A stretch of 64,000 bases of DNA, from positions 124,001 to 188,000 of the forward strand of contig CAMDCN010000007.1 in the NCBI GenBank assembly GCA_945890485.1, given 5' to 3'. The stretch comes from Candidatus Sulfopaludibacter sp. SbA3 (GTDB lineage: Bacteria; Acidobacteriota; Terriglobia; Bryobacterales; Bryobacteraceae). Made by a program: the position numbers and the translations under genes. Below, piece after piece: positions 29,556 through 38,100 of this stretch; position 1 is the stretch's first letter, and each line of letters opens with the position of its first letter. A model generated the notes under the pieces. It saw nothing but the letters and a program-made list of their open reading frames with translations. It ran no database searches and was not told the DNA's origin.

Positions 29556-30298
29556 TCTCCCCGGCGCAGCGCCTGCAGCGTAAATTGCGCTTCCGGCATC
29601 GTTACGTCGTACTTCAGCTTTTCGCTCTTCATCACCGTCCGGCTCTTCTTCCGGAGGTCGCTCATCTCTAGCTCCAGTGTCGACCAAACGTTCTGCACCT
29701 GCTCGATCCGCCGATGAACCATCCGCTTCACAAGCTCCGCCTTCACGTACATCTCAAACTGCACTGGCAGCAGGATATCCTTCCGCACCCAGATCACGGT
29801 CTTCGAATACTGCGACGTCCGCGACTGCTTCGGCGTCGATTCGATCTGATAGCAGGCCTGCCCGTTCAGGGTCGGTTCGCCCAGCAGCTTGTAATCGAAC
29901 TGGTCCGCGTCCCGCTCTTCCAAGTCCTCAAACGAGAAGTCCGTGCCGAAGAACCGCGTTGACCGGTCTTGCAGCGCAATCCGCCGGTCTCGATTCAGCT
30001 CTGGCGTCCACATCCATTGGTCGCTCGCCCGGTCCGGATGGTTGTGGATCAGCAGCGCTACACCCTTTACCAGCGGCGGCGCCAAAAATCGCAGCACCGA
30101 TTTCGACTGCCCAAACGAACCGATCCGCGCAAACTGCCAACGCTTCTCCGTCTTCCCGCCCTTGGCATCGTAAACCTCCAGTACGCCCTCGTATTGCTGG
30201 CTGCGCGAACGATGCCGCTTCTGCGACTCCTCCACAATCTGCCGGGCATCCTGCGCCCACAGCGAGCCCGCCACGAACAGCAAAAGCCACCTACTCAT
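29552..30298 (-). CDS. LolA-like outer-membrane lipoprotein-sorting protein
   Basis: 248 residues with a signal peptide (MSRWLLLFVAGSLWAQ). The mature part fits the LolA-like 'outer membrane lipoprotein-sorting protein' family: QYEGVLEVYDAKGGKTEKRW, LRFLAPPLVKGVALLI, MWTPELNRDRRI, FFGTDFSFEDLEERD, CYQIESTPKQS and DILLPVQFEMY. This half-barrel fold carries lipids or lipoproteins through the periplasm. Its start overlaps the permease stop by 8 bases and its stop overlaps the barrel gene, indicating one transport unit with ATPase, permease and barrel. Confidence 0.83.
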   Translation of the reverse strand: MSRWLLLFVAGSLWAQDARQIVEESQKRHRSRSQQYEGVLEVYDAKGGKTEKRWQFARIGSFGQSKSVLRFLAPPLVKGVALLIHNHPDRASDQWMWTPELNRDRRIALQDRSTRFFGTDFSFEDLEERDADQFDYKLLGEPTLNGQACYQIESTPKQSRTSQYSKTVIWVRKDILLPVQFEMYVKAELVKRMVHRRIEQVQNVWSTLELEMSDLRKKSRTVMKSEKLKYDVTMPEAQFTLQALRRGE

Positions 30299-32843
30299 AC
30301 TCCAAAGCCTCCACTAACGAACCCCGCACCGCCGTCTCCGCCGGTCCCAGCGAAGCCAAGAACGAACTCCCCAAAATCACCGGAATCAGCAGCAATGCCA
30401 TCTTGAACGGATAGGTATACTCCAGCCGCATCCCCGACAAATCCCGCGCCGACGTCTCGAGCGCATAGTACAACGCCACCGCTCCGAATACCCAGCCCAA
30501 CGCCAGCCCAATCGCCCCGATGGTCAACGCCTCCAGCCAGATCGTCCCGCGAATCTGCATGCGCAATCCGCCCACCGCCTGCAGCACACCCAACTCCCGC
30601 CGGCGGTCCGTAATCGATACCGTCAGCGTGTTCACGATTCCCAGGATCGAAACCAGCACCGCCACCGCGATTTGGATGTACGTGAGTCCGAACCACTGGT
30701 CCGTAATCTTCAGAATGTAGCTGCGCAAATCCTCGTTTGTAAACACGAAATACCGGTACCGGTCGCCCACCTGCGCAGCCACCCGGTCCCGCATCTGCCC
30801 CGCCGTCACCCCGTCATCCAGATAAATCCTCACCACATTCACGGAGTCGTCTTTCCAGTACTTCTGATAAATCGCCCGGTCAATCAGAATCGAGCCCTTC
30901 TGGTCGGAGAAGTCCACCACCGTACCCAGAATCGGCATTTCCAGCGGTCCATCGGGCGTGTTCAGCGTAAGCACCTCGCCCCGCTTCCGTTTGTGCTGCA
31001 GCGCAAACGTGTCGGAGACAATCACGCCCTTCCCCTCCGCGGCGCCCGTGTACATCGCATCCGGATCGCCGTCTACCACAGGCATCCGAACCTCCTTCCG
31101 CACACTCGCGATTTCCAGAGACACGAACATCACCGGCTCCCCGTCCACCGGCAACCGCACCGTCCGCACAAACTGCGTCCGCCGGATCCCTGGCAACTTC
31201 GCCACTTCCTCCGCGAACGCGGCTGGAAACCGGAAGCTCCGGTCGGTCAGGTTCTGCGATGGGCTCAAATACATATCCGGGTTCAGAGCAATCCGCAGCC
31301 ACTCTTCAATCGACCCGTACGCCGCCTGCGTCATCCCTCCCAGCGCCACAATCAGCGACACCGACAGCGCCAACGCCGCCACCGCCCCTGACGTCCGCCG
31401 CGGCGACTGAATCAGCGAATCGGCGGCCAAGGCCCCTTCCACCGGCCAGATCGCCTTCAACAGCGGCCGCATCCCCTTCGCGAGCCACAGTCCCAGCGTC
31501 GGCACCATCAACACGCCCGCGAAAATACTCAGGAAGTACCCACCGTAAAAGATCAACCGCCCCTCGCCATACACGAGCGACAATCCCACCAACGCCAGGA
31601 ACACAAACGCCAACGTCCGCCGCGTCCGGTTCTCTCCCGCTGTCAGCAGTTGGAACTTGCCTTTTTGCAGCGCCTGCACCGGATCCACCCGCGCCGCGTT
31701 CCGCGCTGGAATCCATGCAGCCACCAAGCTCGTGATCAACCCCAGCACCATCGCCCCGGCCAGCAGTTTCGGATCCGACGAAACCTCCTCGGCCCGTTGC
31801 GCCACGCCATAAATCTCGCCCAGTAAGTTCCCCAGCGAACCCGCCATCGCCCGCGCAATCAGCACCCCAAACAATGCCCCCAGCGCCGCTCCAATCAACC
31901 CGCCCACCGCACTTTCCATCAGGAACAGCACTTGAATCTGACCGCGCGTCGCACCCAGCGCCCGCAGTATGCCGATCTCGCTCCGCCGCTGCGTCACCGC
32001 GATCGCAAACGAGTTGTAGATGATGAACATCCCAATGAACAGCGCGAACAAACTCGTAATGTTCGCGAGCATCCCGTACACGCTCGACAACGATTCAAAC
32101 TGCTTCCCCCGCGAAGACGGCGACTCCACCTGAAAACCAGCCCCCAACGCCTGCTCGATTTTCTTGGCAACAGCCTCTGGCTCCAACCCTTCCTGCACCG
32201 CCACATCGATCCGGTCAAATCGCCGCCCGCGCCCAAACACCTTCTGCGCCGCGTAGACGTCCATAATCGCCAGGTTGCCGCCAAACGCAGTCGTCAATCC
32301 GCTCGACTTCATGATGCCGCGCACGATAAATTTCTTCGGCCCATCCATCGAGTTCAGCGTCAACGCGTCGTTGCTCTTGATGCCGTTTTCCGCCGCAAAC
32401 TCCTGCGTGATCATGATCGAATCCGGCTGCGCCAGAAACACCAGCGGATCTTCGATAAACGAGTCGTCGCCGTCTTCGAGCGCGTAGTCCCGCAACGACC
32501 GGTCGCCCGTCATGTCGACAGCCAGGATCAGCAGATTCCCTTTTGACCGCGTCTCCGGATTCGCCACGGCCTCAATCACCGGCACGGCCACCCGCACCTC
32601 CGGCACATTTTGAACGCGTTCAAGTACCTCTTCTTCGAACCCCGCTTCCCCCGCCGTAATCTGTAGCTGCGTCGCCCCGGCAATGCGGTCCACCGTCTGC
32701 GTGAACGCCTTCACGACGCTTTGGTTCGCCGTATGCATTCCGACGAACACCGCCACGCCCAGCACGATTCCCGCAATCGTCAGCAAGCTACGCAGCAGGT
32801 GCTTTCGCACATACTGCCAACTGATCAGCTTCAGCAGGATCAT
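30291..32843 (-). CDS. Large FtsX/MacB-type ABC transporter permease
   Basis: 850 residues from ATG 32843 (MILLKLISWQYVRKHLLRSLLTIAGIVLGVAVFVG); the track's extra 18 residues lie inside the ATPase gene. It has two FtsX domains: helix 1 near residues 15-35, periplasmic MacB_PCD domain, helices near 265-385; then a second half with helices near 415-470 and 490-520, a second periplasmic domain, and three terminal helices (730-840). It shows GILRALGATRGQIQVLFLMES and LGVLQAVGGLRMQIRGTIWLEAL, the repeated coupling-helix signatures. This eight-plus-helix layout is that of lipoprotein/lipid extractors. It overlaps both neighbours. Confidence 0.92.
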   Translation of the reverse strand: MILLKLISWQYVRKHLLRSLLTIAGIVLGVAVFVGMHTANQSVVKAFTQTVDRIAGATQLQITAGEAGFEEEVLERVQNVPEVRVAVPVIEAVANPETRSKGNLLILAVDMTGDRSLRDYALEDGDDSFIEDPLVFLAQPDSIMITQEFAAENGIKSNDALTLNSMDGPKKFIVRGIMKSSGLTTAFGGNLAIMDVYAAQKVFGRGRRFDRIDVAVQEGLEPEAVAKKIEQALGAGFQVESPSSRGKQFESLSSVYGMLANITSLFALFIGMFIIYNSFAIAVTQRRSEIGILRALGATRGQIQVLFLMESAVGGLIGAALGALFGVLIARAMAGSLGNLLGEIYGVAQRAEEVSSDPKLLAGAMVLGLITSLVAAWIPARNAARVDPVQALQKGKFQLLTAGENRTRRTLAFVFLALVGLSLVYGEGRLIFYGGYFLSIFAGVLMVPTLGLWLAKGMRPLLKAIWPVEGALAADSLIQSPRRTSGAVAALALSVSLIVALGGMTQAAYGSIEEWLRIALNPDMYLSPSQNLTDRSFRFPAAFAEEVAKLPGIRRTQFVRTVRLPVDGEPVMFVSLEIASVRKEVRMPVVDGDPDAMYTGAAEGKGVIVSDTFALQHKRKRGEVLTLNTPDGPLEMPILGTVVDFSDQKGSILIDRAIYQKYWKDDSVNVVRIYLDDGVTAGQMRDRVAAQVGDRYRYFVFTNEDLRSYILKITDQWFGLTYIQIAVAVLVSILGIVNTLTVSITDRRRELGVLQAVGGLRMQIRGTIWLEALTIGAIGLALGWVFGAVALYYALETSARDLSGMRLEYTYPFKMALLLIPVILGSSFLASLGPAETAVRGSLVEALEYE

Positions 32844-33514
32844 ACCCGCCGGTCCTGCACCACCACGCCGTCTTTCAAAGCGATCTGCCGCGGGCAACTC
32901 TCCGCCACGGCCTTGTCATGGGTCACAATCAGCACGGTTGTTTCCAGCCGTTGATGTAGGTCCCGGATCAACCCCAGAATCTCCACACCCGTCGCCGAAT
33001 CCAGGTTCCCCGTCGGCTCATCCGCCAGCAGAATTGGCGGATACACGCTCAGTGCCCGCGCAATCGCCACCCGCTGCCGCTCCCCGCCCGATAGCTCTTC
33101 CGGCAGATGATCCAGCCGTTTGCCGAGTCCCACCAGCGCCAGCAACTCATTCGCCCGTTCGTCAATTTGCGCCTTCTTCCATCCCCGCAAGTGCAGTGGC
33201 AGCGAGACGTTCTCGAGACAATTCAGCGTCGGCAACAGGTTGAAGAACTGAAAAATGAAGCCGATCTTATCCCGCCGCAGTTTCGTCAACGCATCATCGC
33301 TCAGGCCGCTCAGCACAGCGCCGTCCAGAGCAATCTCTCCCGTCGTCGGCTTGTCCAATCCGCCAATCAGATTCAACAGAGTCGACTTGCCCGACCCCGA
33401 CGGCCCCACCAGCGAAACCATTTCGCCCTTGGCAATCTGCAAATTGACCGTGTTCAGCGCGGTGACTTGCTTTTTGCCGTCGAACCGCTTCGTAACGCCT
33501 GTCAGTTCTATCAT
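32840..33514 (-). CDS. ABC transporter ATP-binding protein, LolD type
   Basis: 224 residues. Walker A GPSGSGKST, Q-loop FIFQFFNLLP, signature LSGGERQRVAIARAL, Walker B ILLADEPTGNLD and the switch His in IVTHD are present. It is the first gene of the eight-gene minus-strand array and pairs with the large FtsX permease, with which it overlaps (ATGA). The preceding bases GCAGGGA are a plausible ribosome-binding site. It shares the LolD subfamily with the ATPase at 2310-2981 but has diverged from it. Confidence 0.94.
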   Translation of the reverse strand: MIELTGVTKRFDGKKQVTALNTVNLQIAKGEMVSLVGPSGSGKSTLLNLIGGLDKPTTGEIALDGAVLSGLSDDALTKLRRDKIGFIFQFFNLLPTLNCLENVSLPLHLRGWKKAQIDERANELLALVGLGKRLDHLPEELSGGERQRVAIARALSVYPPILLADEPTGNLDSATGVEILGLIRDLHQRLETTVLIVTHDKAVAESCPRQIALKDGVVVQDRRV

Positions 33515-33572
33515 TCCCTGCTACTAATTCATGATGACACGCGGCGTAGCCCCGGCTCATAATGAGAGACGC

Positions 33573-34550
33573 GTGAACTGGAACTTCAACGGGCTCGAAG
33601 CACTCGCGGTTTTTGGTAGTTCCATCCTGGTGCTGCTCATCGTTCGATGGTGGATCCTTCGCGGTCTTCACCGCGCCTCCACCGGGCCGGACTCCTTTCC
33701 GCAAGTCGCCTGGGAGTACCTCAAGACACCCTCGCTCCTCTGGGTCCTCGCTGGATCTCTTGAACTCGGCCTCGATGTGTTCGTTCTCGAACCCCGCTGG
33801 CGCACCCTCACCCAGAACTCCATCGTCGGCTTCGTCATCTTCAGCATGGCGCTCATGCTCAATGCGATGGTCCAGCGCGGCATTTCGAAGCTTCCCTTCG
33901 CGATGGCCGGCCTCTCCCGCACCCTCACCCGCCTGTTCGTCTTCGGCATCGGCCTGCTCATCCTTCTCCGCTTCTGGGGCATCTCCATCACCCCGATTCT
34001 CACCGCTCTCGGTGTCGGCGGCCTCGCCGTCGCCCTGGCCCTCCAGGACACGCTCGGCAACCTCTTTGCCGGCGTCCATCTCCTCGTCGAAGCTCCCATC
34101 TCCGTCGGTCAGTTCATCCGCCTTTCCCCCGAGGAAGAAGGCGTCGTCACCGATATCGGCTGGCGCACCACCCGCCTCCTCACCCCCGCCAACGCCACCA
34201 TCATCGTCCCCAATAAAACCATCACCAACAACAATCTCCTCAACTACGATCTCCCCGTCCTCCGTGTCGGCACCGGCATCCCCATCCTCATCGGCCACGG
34301 CGCGGACATGGCCCTTGTCGAGCGCATCTGCGTCGAAGCCGCGAAGGCCAACCCCGGCGTCCTCCCCGACGCCGAGCCGCTCCTCGTCGCCGATCCCGGC
34401 ATGATGGCTACCCATCTTCAGTTCCGGCTTGTCTTCCAGGTCGAAAGGCAGCTCGGCTCCGGCCTCATCCGCTCCGCCATTCTCAAAACCATCCTGCGCC
34501 GCTTCAACGAAGAGCAGATCCCCTTCCCCGAAATTCCGGGGCGCCGATGA
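33573..34550 (+). CDS. MscS-family mechanosensitive ion channel
   Basis: 325 residues from GTG 33573; the track ATG at 33531 would begin only 16 bases from the divergent ATPase start and has no ribosome-binding sequence, whereas GAGAGA precedes the GTG. Four hydrophobic segments (about residues 8-30, 58-75, 80-98, 118-140) are followed by the pore helix and beta domain hallmark GVGGLAVALALQDTLGNLFAGVHLLVEAPISVGQFI. An alpha/beta C-terminal domain (VGTGIPILIGHGADMALVERICVEAA) follows. It opens under membrane tension to release solutes. The stop overlaps the hyuA-like ATG (ATGA), an unusual pairing. Confidence 0.9.
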   Translation: MNWNFNGLEALAVFGSSILVLLIVRWWILRGLHRASTGPDSFPQVAWEYLKTPSLLWVLAGSLELGLDVFVLEPRWRTLTQNSIVGFVIFSMALMLNAMVQRGISKLPFAMAGLSRTLTRLFVFGIGLLILLRFWGISITPILTALGVGGLAVALALQDTLGNLFAGVHLLVEAPISVGQFIRLSPEEEGVVTDIGWRTTRLLTPANATIIVPNKTITNNNLLNYDLPVLRVGTGIPILIGHGADMALVERICVEAAKANPGVLPDAEPLLVADPGMMATHLQFRLVFQVERQLGSGLIRSAILKTILRRFNEEQIPFPEIPGRR

Positions 34551-36412
34551 GAATTGGCATCGACGCCGGCGGCACCTTCACTGATTTCGTCATCCAACAC
34601 GACGACGGCCGCCTCGAAAGTTTCAAGCTCCCCTCGAACCCGCGCAACCCCGCCGCCGTTATCCTCGCCGGCCTGCCCACCGCCCGCAAACTCGAGATCA
34701 TCCACGGCTCCACCGTCGCCACCAACGCTCTGCTCGAACGCAAAGGCGCCCACACCGCCTTCGTCACCACCGCCGGCTTTGAAGACCTCCTCCTCATCGG
34801 CCGCCAGAACCGACCGGAGCTATACAACCTCTCCCCCGCTCCGCGCCGCTTCCTCGTCGCCGATGCCGATTGCCACGGCGTCAAGGAACGAACCCACGCC
34901 GACGGCTCCGTCGCCCTCACACCTTCCCCCGCCGAACTCGCCCGACTCCGCCGCCGCCTCCAGAAGAGCGGCGTCCGCAGCGTCGGCGTCTGCCTCCTCC
35001 ACGGCTGGCAAACCCCCGCCAACGAAAAGCTGATCGCCGAAGCCCTCGGCGACGAATTCTTCCTCTCCATCTCCCATCAAATCGCCCCCGAATTCCGGGA
35101 ATACGAACGCGCCGCCACCACCGTCGTCAACGCCTACGTCGGCCCGCTCATGGACTCCTATCTCGGCGCACTCGGCCGGCCCGTGCACGTTATGCAGTCG
35201 AGCGGCGGCCTCCTCTCCGCGGAAGAAGCCCGCCGCCAACCCGTTCGCACCATCCTCTCCGGCCCCGCTGGCGGCATCATCGGCGCGGTCGGCGCAGCCA
35301 AGGCGTCCGGCCTCACGCATATCCTCGCCTTCGACATGGGCGGCACTTCCACTGACGTTTCGCTCTCGGAGGGCGCCCCCCGCATGACCGTCGAGGCTAT
35401 GGTTGATGGCCTCCCCCTCCGCGTGCCCATGCTCGACATCCACACCGTCGGCGCCGGCGGCGGATCGCTCGCCCGCATCGACGAAGGCGGCCTTCTCCGC
35501 GTCGGCCCAGAAAGCGCCGGCGCCGACCCCGGCCCCGCCTGCTATGGCCGCGGGGAACGCCCCACTGTCACCGACGCCCAAGTCGTCCTCGGCCGCATCG
35601 CTGCCGATCAACTCGCCGGTGGCTCCCGGCCCATCTTTCCAGAGCGCTCGGCCGCGGCCGTCGCCTCGCTCGGTCTCGGCCTTGAAGTCGGTGCGGCGGG
35701 CATCTTGCGCGTCGCGAACGCCAGCATGGAACGCGCCATCCGCGCCGTGAGCGTCGAACGCGGCTACGATCCCCGCGGCTTTACGCTGCTCGCCTTCGGT
35801 GGCGGCGGCGGCCTCCACGCCTGCGAAATCGCGGCCTCCCTCGGCATCCGTCAAGTGCTCGTTCCCCAGTTCGCCGGAGCACTCTCCGCCCTCGGCATGC
35901 TCCTCGCCGACCATGTGCGCGACTTCTCCATTGGGGTCCTCGGCCAATCCAATCTCGCCGCCGCTTTCTCCTCGCTGGAACTTCGCGCCCCCCGCGGAGG
36001 CCGCCGCGAACGCTTCGCCGACGTCCGCTACGCCGGCCAAAGCTACGAACTCACCGTGCCCTGGTCAACGACCGTCGCAGCCGATTTCGCCGCCGCCCAC
36101 GAAAAAATGTACGGCTATTCGATCTCGGGCCGGGCCATCGAGATCGTCACCCTGCGCCTCCGCGTTACCCATAAGGTAAAACCGCCCCAACTCCGCCATC
36201 CCGGGCGCTCGAATCAACCTCCGGCCAATCGCCGCGTCTGGGTGGATGGAAAATTCCGCCGCATCGCTGTCTACGAGCGACCCCAAGTTACCGCCAAGCC
36301 CACGCCCGGCCCTGCCTTGGTCCTCGACTATGGCTCCACCACGTTCATCCCGCCAAATTGGAACTTTCAGTGCGACGAAGCTGGCGCCCTGCTTATTGCA
36401 GCGGACCGTTAG
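34547..36412 (+). CDS. Hydantoinase/oxoprolinase subunit A-like protein (HyuA)
   Basis: 621 residues. The N-terminal actin-like ATPase segment IGIDAGGTFTDFVI, HGSTVATNALLERKGAHTAFVTT, FEDLLLIGRQNRPELYNL, then MQSSGGLLSAEEARRQPVRTILSGPAGG, DMGGTSTDVSL, HTVGAGGGSLARID and GPACYGRG are all diagnostic of the HyuA / N-methylhydantoinase A family (ATP-dependent cleavage of hydantoins, 5-oxoproline or carboxylation of ketones). It is somewhat shorter than typical members (about 680-700). The usual partner HyuB does not lie beside it. It is translationally coupled to MscS and converges on the DUF3467 gene with a 20-base overlap. Confidence 0.9.
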   Translation: MRIGIDAGGTFTDFVIQHDDGRLESFKLPSNPRNPAAVILAGLPTARKLEIIHGSTVATNALLERKGAHTAFVTTAGFEDLLLIGRQNRPELYNLSPAPRRFLVADADCHGVKERTHADGSVALTPSPAELARLRRRLQKSGVRSVGVCLLHGWQTPANEKLIAEALGDEFFLSISHQIAPEFREYERAATTVVNAYVGPLMDSYLGALGRPVHVMQSSGGLLSAEEARRQPVRTILSGPAGGIIGAVGAAKASGLTHILAFDMGGTSTDVSLSEGAPRMTVEAMVDGLPLRVPMLDIHTVGAGGGSLARIDEGGLLRVGPESAGADPGPACYGRGERPTVTDAQVVLGRIAADQLAGGSRPIFPERSAAAVASLGLGLEVGAAGILRVANASMERAIRAVSVERGYDPRGFTLLAFGGGGGLHACEIAASLGIRQVLVPQFAGALSALGMLLADHVRDFSIGVLGQSNLAAAFSSLELRAPRGGRRERFADVRYAGQSYELTVPWSTTVAADFAAAHEKMYGYSISGRAIEIVTLRLRVTHKVKPPQLRHPGRSNQPPANRRVWVDGKFRRIAVYERPQVTAKPTPGPALVLDYGSTTFIPPNWNFQCDEAGALLIAADR

Positions 36413-36689
36413 TCCCCTGCTTCTGCTCCAAATGAATCTCCCCAAAAGTAGATTCATATTGCCGGATATTGTCCTGCAACAGGTTTGACAAAGCCTTCGC
36501 CTGCTGCGGGCTCAAATATACGCCCTGGAAATTCTGAATGTTCACCGCGTCCGGCGCAGTCTGCGTCGCAATGCCGAACATCAGCAAGAAATCCCACAAG
36601 TTGGGCCGGATCTGCACGCTATTCGCGTAACCTTCGCGATAGTCTGGTCCATTTACTAAAGCAATCTTCGGACCAGACACAGGGTGCAT
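36393..36689 (-). CDS. DUF3467 family protein
   Basis: 98 residues. The core YANSVQIRPNLWDFLLMFGIATQTAPDAVNIQNFQGVYLSPQQAKAL and the end TFGEIHLEQK match the small DUF3467 family of unknown function, found widely in bacteria. It lies downstream of tRNA-Asp on the same strand and converges on the hyuA-like gene. The first few residues (MHPVSGPKIAL) are less conserved, so a later start is possible. No function can be proposed. Confidence 0.8.
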   Translation of the reverse strand: MHPVSGPKIALVNGPDYREGYANSVQIRPNLWDFLLMFGIATQTAPDAVNIQNFQGVYLSPQQAKALSNLLQDNIRQYESTFGEIHLEQKQGTNGPLQ

Positions 36690-36698
36690 AAAATTAAA

Positions 36699-36775
<77 letters not shown>

Positions 36776-36824
36776 GCGAGGTCGATTACTAGACTAGCAA
36801 AACAGTTCGCCTCCCGCAAGCATC

Positions 36825-36830
36825 TACAAT
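36825..36830 (+). promoter_or_regulatory. -10-like hexamer TACAAT before the lipoprotein gene
   Basis: TACAAT lies seven bases before an in-frame GTG (36838) and 13 before the ATG at 36844. It could support a leaderless GTG start, or a normal start using GGGGAGAG as the ribosome-binding site. No clear -35 box. Confidence 0.35.
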
Positions 36831-36843
36831 GGGGAGAGTGAGA

Positions 36844-37461
36844 ATGCGCCTATTTCCCCTGGTTCTAGTTCTATTGTCCGCAGCCTGCAGCACCCCTGAA
36901 AAGCCCGCCAGCACCGCCCCGCCCTCGAAGCCCCCGAAAATCACCCATTTCTACACCACGACCAATCCCGTCCCCAAGGGCGAGTCCGCCACCGTCTGCT
37001 ACGGCACCGAGGACGCGACCGAAGTCGCCTTGGCTCCTTACAACGACACCCTCAAACCCTCGATGAATCGCTGCATCGCCGTCACGCCCTCCGGCCCCAC
37101 CACCTACACCCTCACGGCCAAAGGACCAGGTGGCGAGACCTCCAGCGCCCTGGAACTCACCGTCGGCGGAGCGCCCACGCCCAAGTCCACCCCCGTGGCG
37201 GCTGGCCCGACGCTCATCACCAGCTTCCAATCCATCGGCGGCGGCCGGGTCACCCCCGGTAAGCCGGTTCAGTTTTGCTACTCCACGCGTCCGGAAACCG
37301 TTTCCGTCTTTTCGACTCCGGACACCTCCGCCGCACTCAAACCCGGCCAGAACCAGTGTTTCGTCGCCGACATCACCAAAACGACCACCTACATCCTCAC
37401 CGCCCGCGACGCCGCTGGAGCCACCGACCGCATGCAAGTCACCGTAACGGTCGCTCAATAG
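36844..37461 (+). CDS. Putative lipoprotein with two Cys-paired Ig-like repeats
   Basis: 205 residues. A lipoprotein signal (MRLFPLVLVLLSAAC, lipobox LSAAC) is followed by a Pro/Ser spacer. Two tandem beta-rich repeats of about 80 residues follow. Repeat 1 runs from ITHFYTTTNPVPKGESATVCYGT to RCIAVTPSGPTTYTLTAKG, and repeat 2 from ITSFQSIGGGRVTPGKPVQFCYST to QCFVADITKTTTYILTARD. Each repeat has one Cys pair at matching positions, probably disulphide-linked. It resembles bacterial Ig-like folds; function unknown. The start could be GTG 36838. It is flanked by two tRNA genes. Confidence 0.75.
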   Translation: MRLFPLVLVLLSAACSTPEKPASTAPPSKPPKITHFYTTTNPVPKGESATVCYGTEDATEVALAPYNDTLKPSMNRCIAVTPSGPTTYTLTAKGPGGETSSALELTVGGAPTPKSTPVAAGPTLITSFQSIGGGRVTPGKPVQFCYSTRPETVSVFSTPDTSAALKPGQNQCFVADITKTTTYILTARDAAGATDRMQVTVTVAQ

Positions 37462-37479
37462 CGTAAACTAGAAAGAAGC

Positions 37480-37556
37480 GGGCGGTTAGCTCAGTTGGTT
37501 AGAGCACCTGCCTTACAAGCAGGGGGTCCACGGTTCAAGTCCGTGACCGCCCACCA
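37480..37556 (+). tRNA. tRNA-Val (anticodon TAC)
   Basis: 77-base cloverleaf with acceptor GGGCGGT/ACCGCCC, discriminator A and encoded CCA. The D arm is TAGCTCAGTTGGTTAGAGC, the anticodon stem CCTGC/GCAGG with loop CTTACAA (TAC), and the T arm CACGGTTCAAGTCCGTG. All arms pair. Confidence 0.97.
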
Positions 37557-37619
37557 TTTCTGCAAAATTTCCGCACCGGAATTCCAGAAGCCAAGTTAGA
37601 CTGGCACGAAAGGATTTCC

Positions 37620-38057
37620 ATGTACGGACAAATACAGAAACCCACCGCTGCGTTTATTGGCACCTCTTGGCTTGCGCTCCTCGTCGGGGCGTCCACTTAC
37701 GCCATCGGCCTGTGGAATGCCGAAATGCAGTTAAACGAGAAGGGGTACTATTTCACGATTCTTCTCTATGGCCTCTTCGCCGCCGTCTCGCTGCAAAAGT
37801 CGGTCCGGGACCGCATGGAGGGCATTAAGGTCACCGGCCTATACTTCGGCCTTTGTTGGCTCTCGGTCGCCATCTGCATGCTCCTGCTGACCATCGGCCT
37901 CTGGAACGCCACCCTGGCCCCCAGCGAAAAGGGCTTCTACGCCATGGCCTTTCTATTGAGCTTGTTCGGCGGAGTTGCCGTACAGAAAAACGTCCGCGAT
38001 ATCGCCCTGTTCGAGGCAAGCGGCCAATCCGCCGACGGCGGCCCACCCCGGCTTTAA
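37620..38057 (+). CDS. YiaA/YiaB-family inner-membrane protein
   Basis: 145 residues with four hydrophobic helices arranged as two copies of the YiaAB two-helix domain. Copy 1 includes FIGTSWLALLVGASTYAIGLWNAEMQLNEKGYY and copy 2 includes LYFGLCWLSVAICMLLLTIGLWNATLAPSEKGFY. Each ends in a short basic loop (LQKSVRDR, VQKNVRDI). The family has no known activity. An AAAGGA ribosome-binding sequence precedes the ATG. It stands alone between tRNA-Val and the hybrid kinase. Confidence 0.88.
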   Translation: MYGQIQKPTAAFIGTSWLALLVGASTYAIGLWNAEMQLNEKGYYFTILLYGLFAAVSLQKSVRDRMEGIKVTGLYFGLCWLSVAICMLLLTIGLWNATLAPSEKGFYAMAFLLSLFGGVAVQKNVRDIALFEASGQSADGGPPRL

Positions 38058-38100
38058 GTTCTATTCACAATACCGGGAATTCAGCCGATGAGCTGAAAAT

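Noticed and set aside
34820-36040. 406-residue minus-strand ORF
   Set aside because: Antisense shadow of the hyuA-like gene with alanine/glycine/acid-rich noise.
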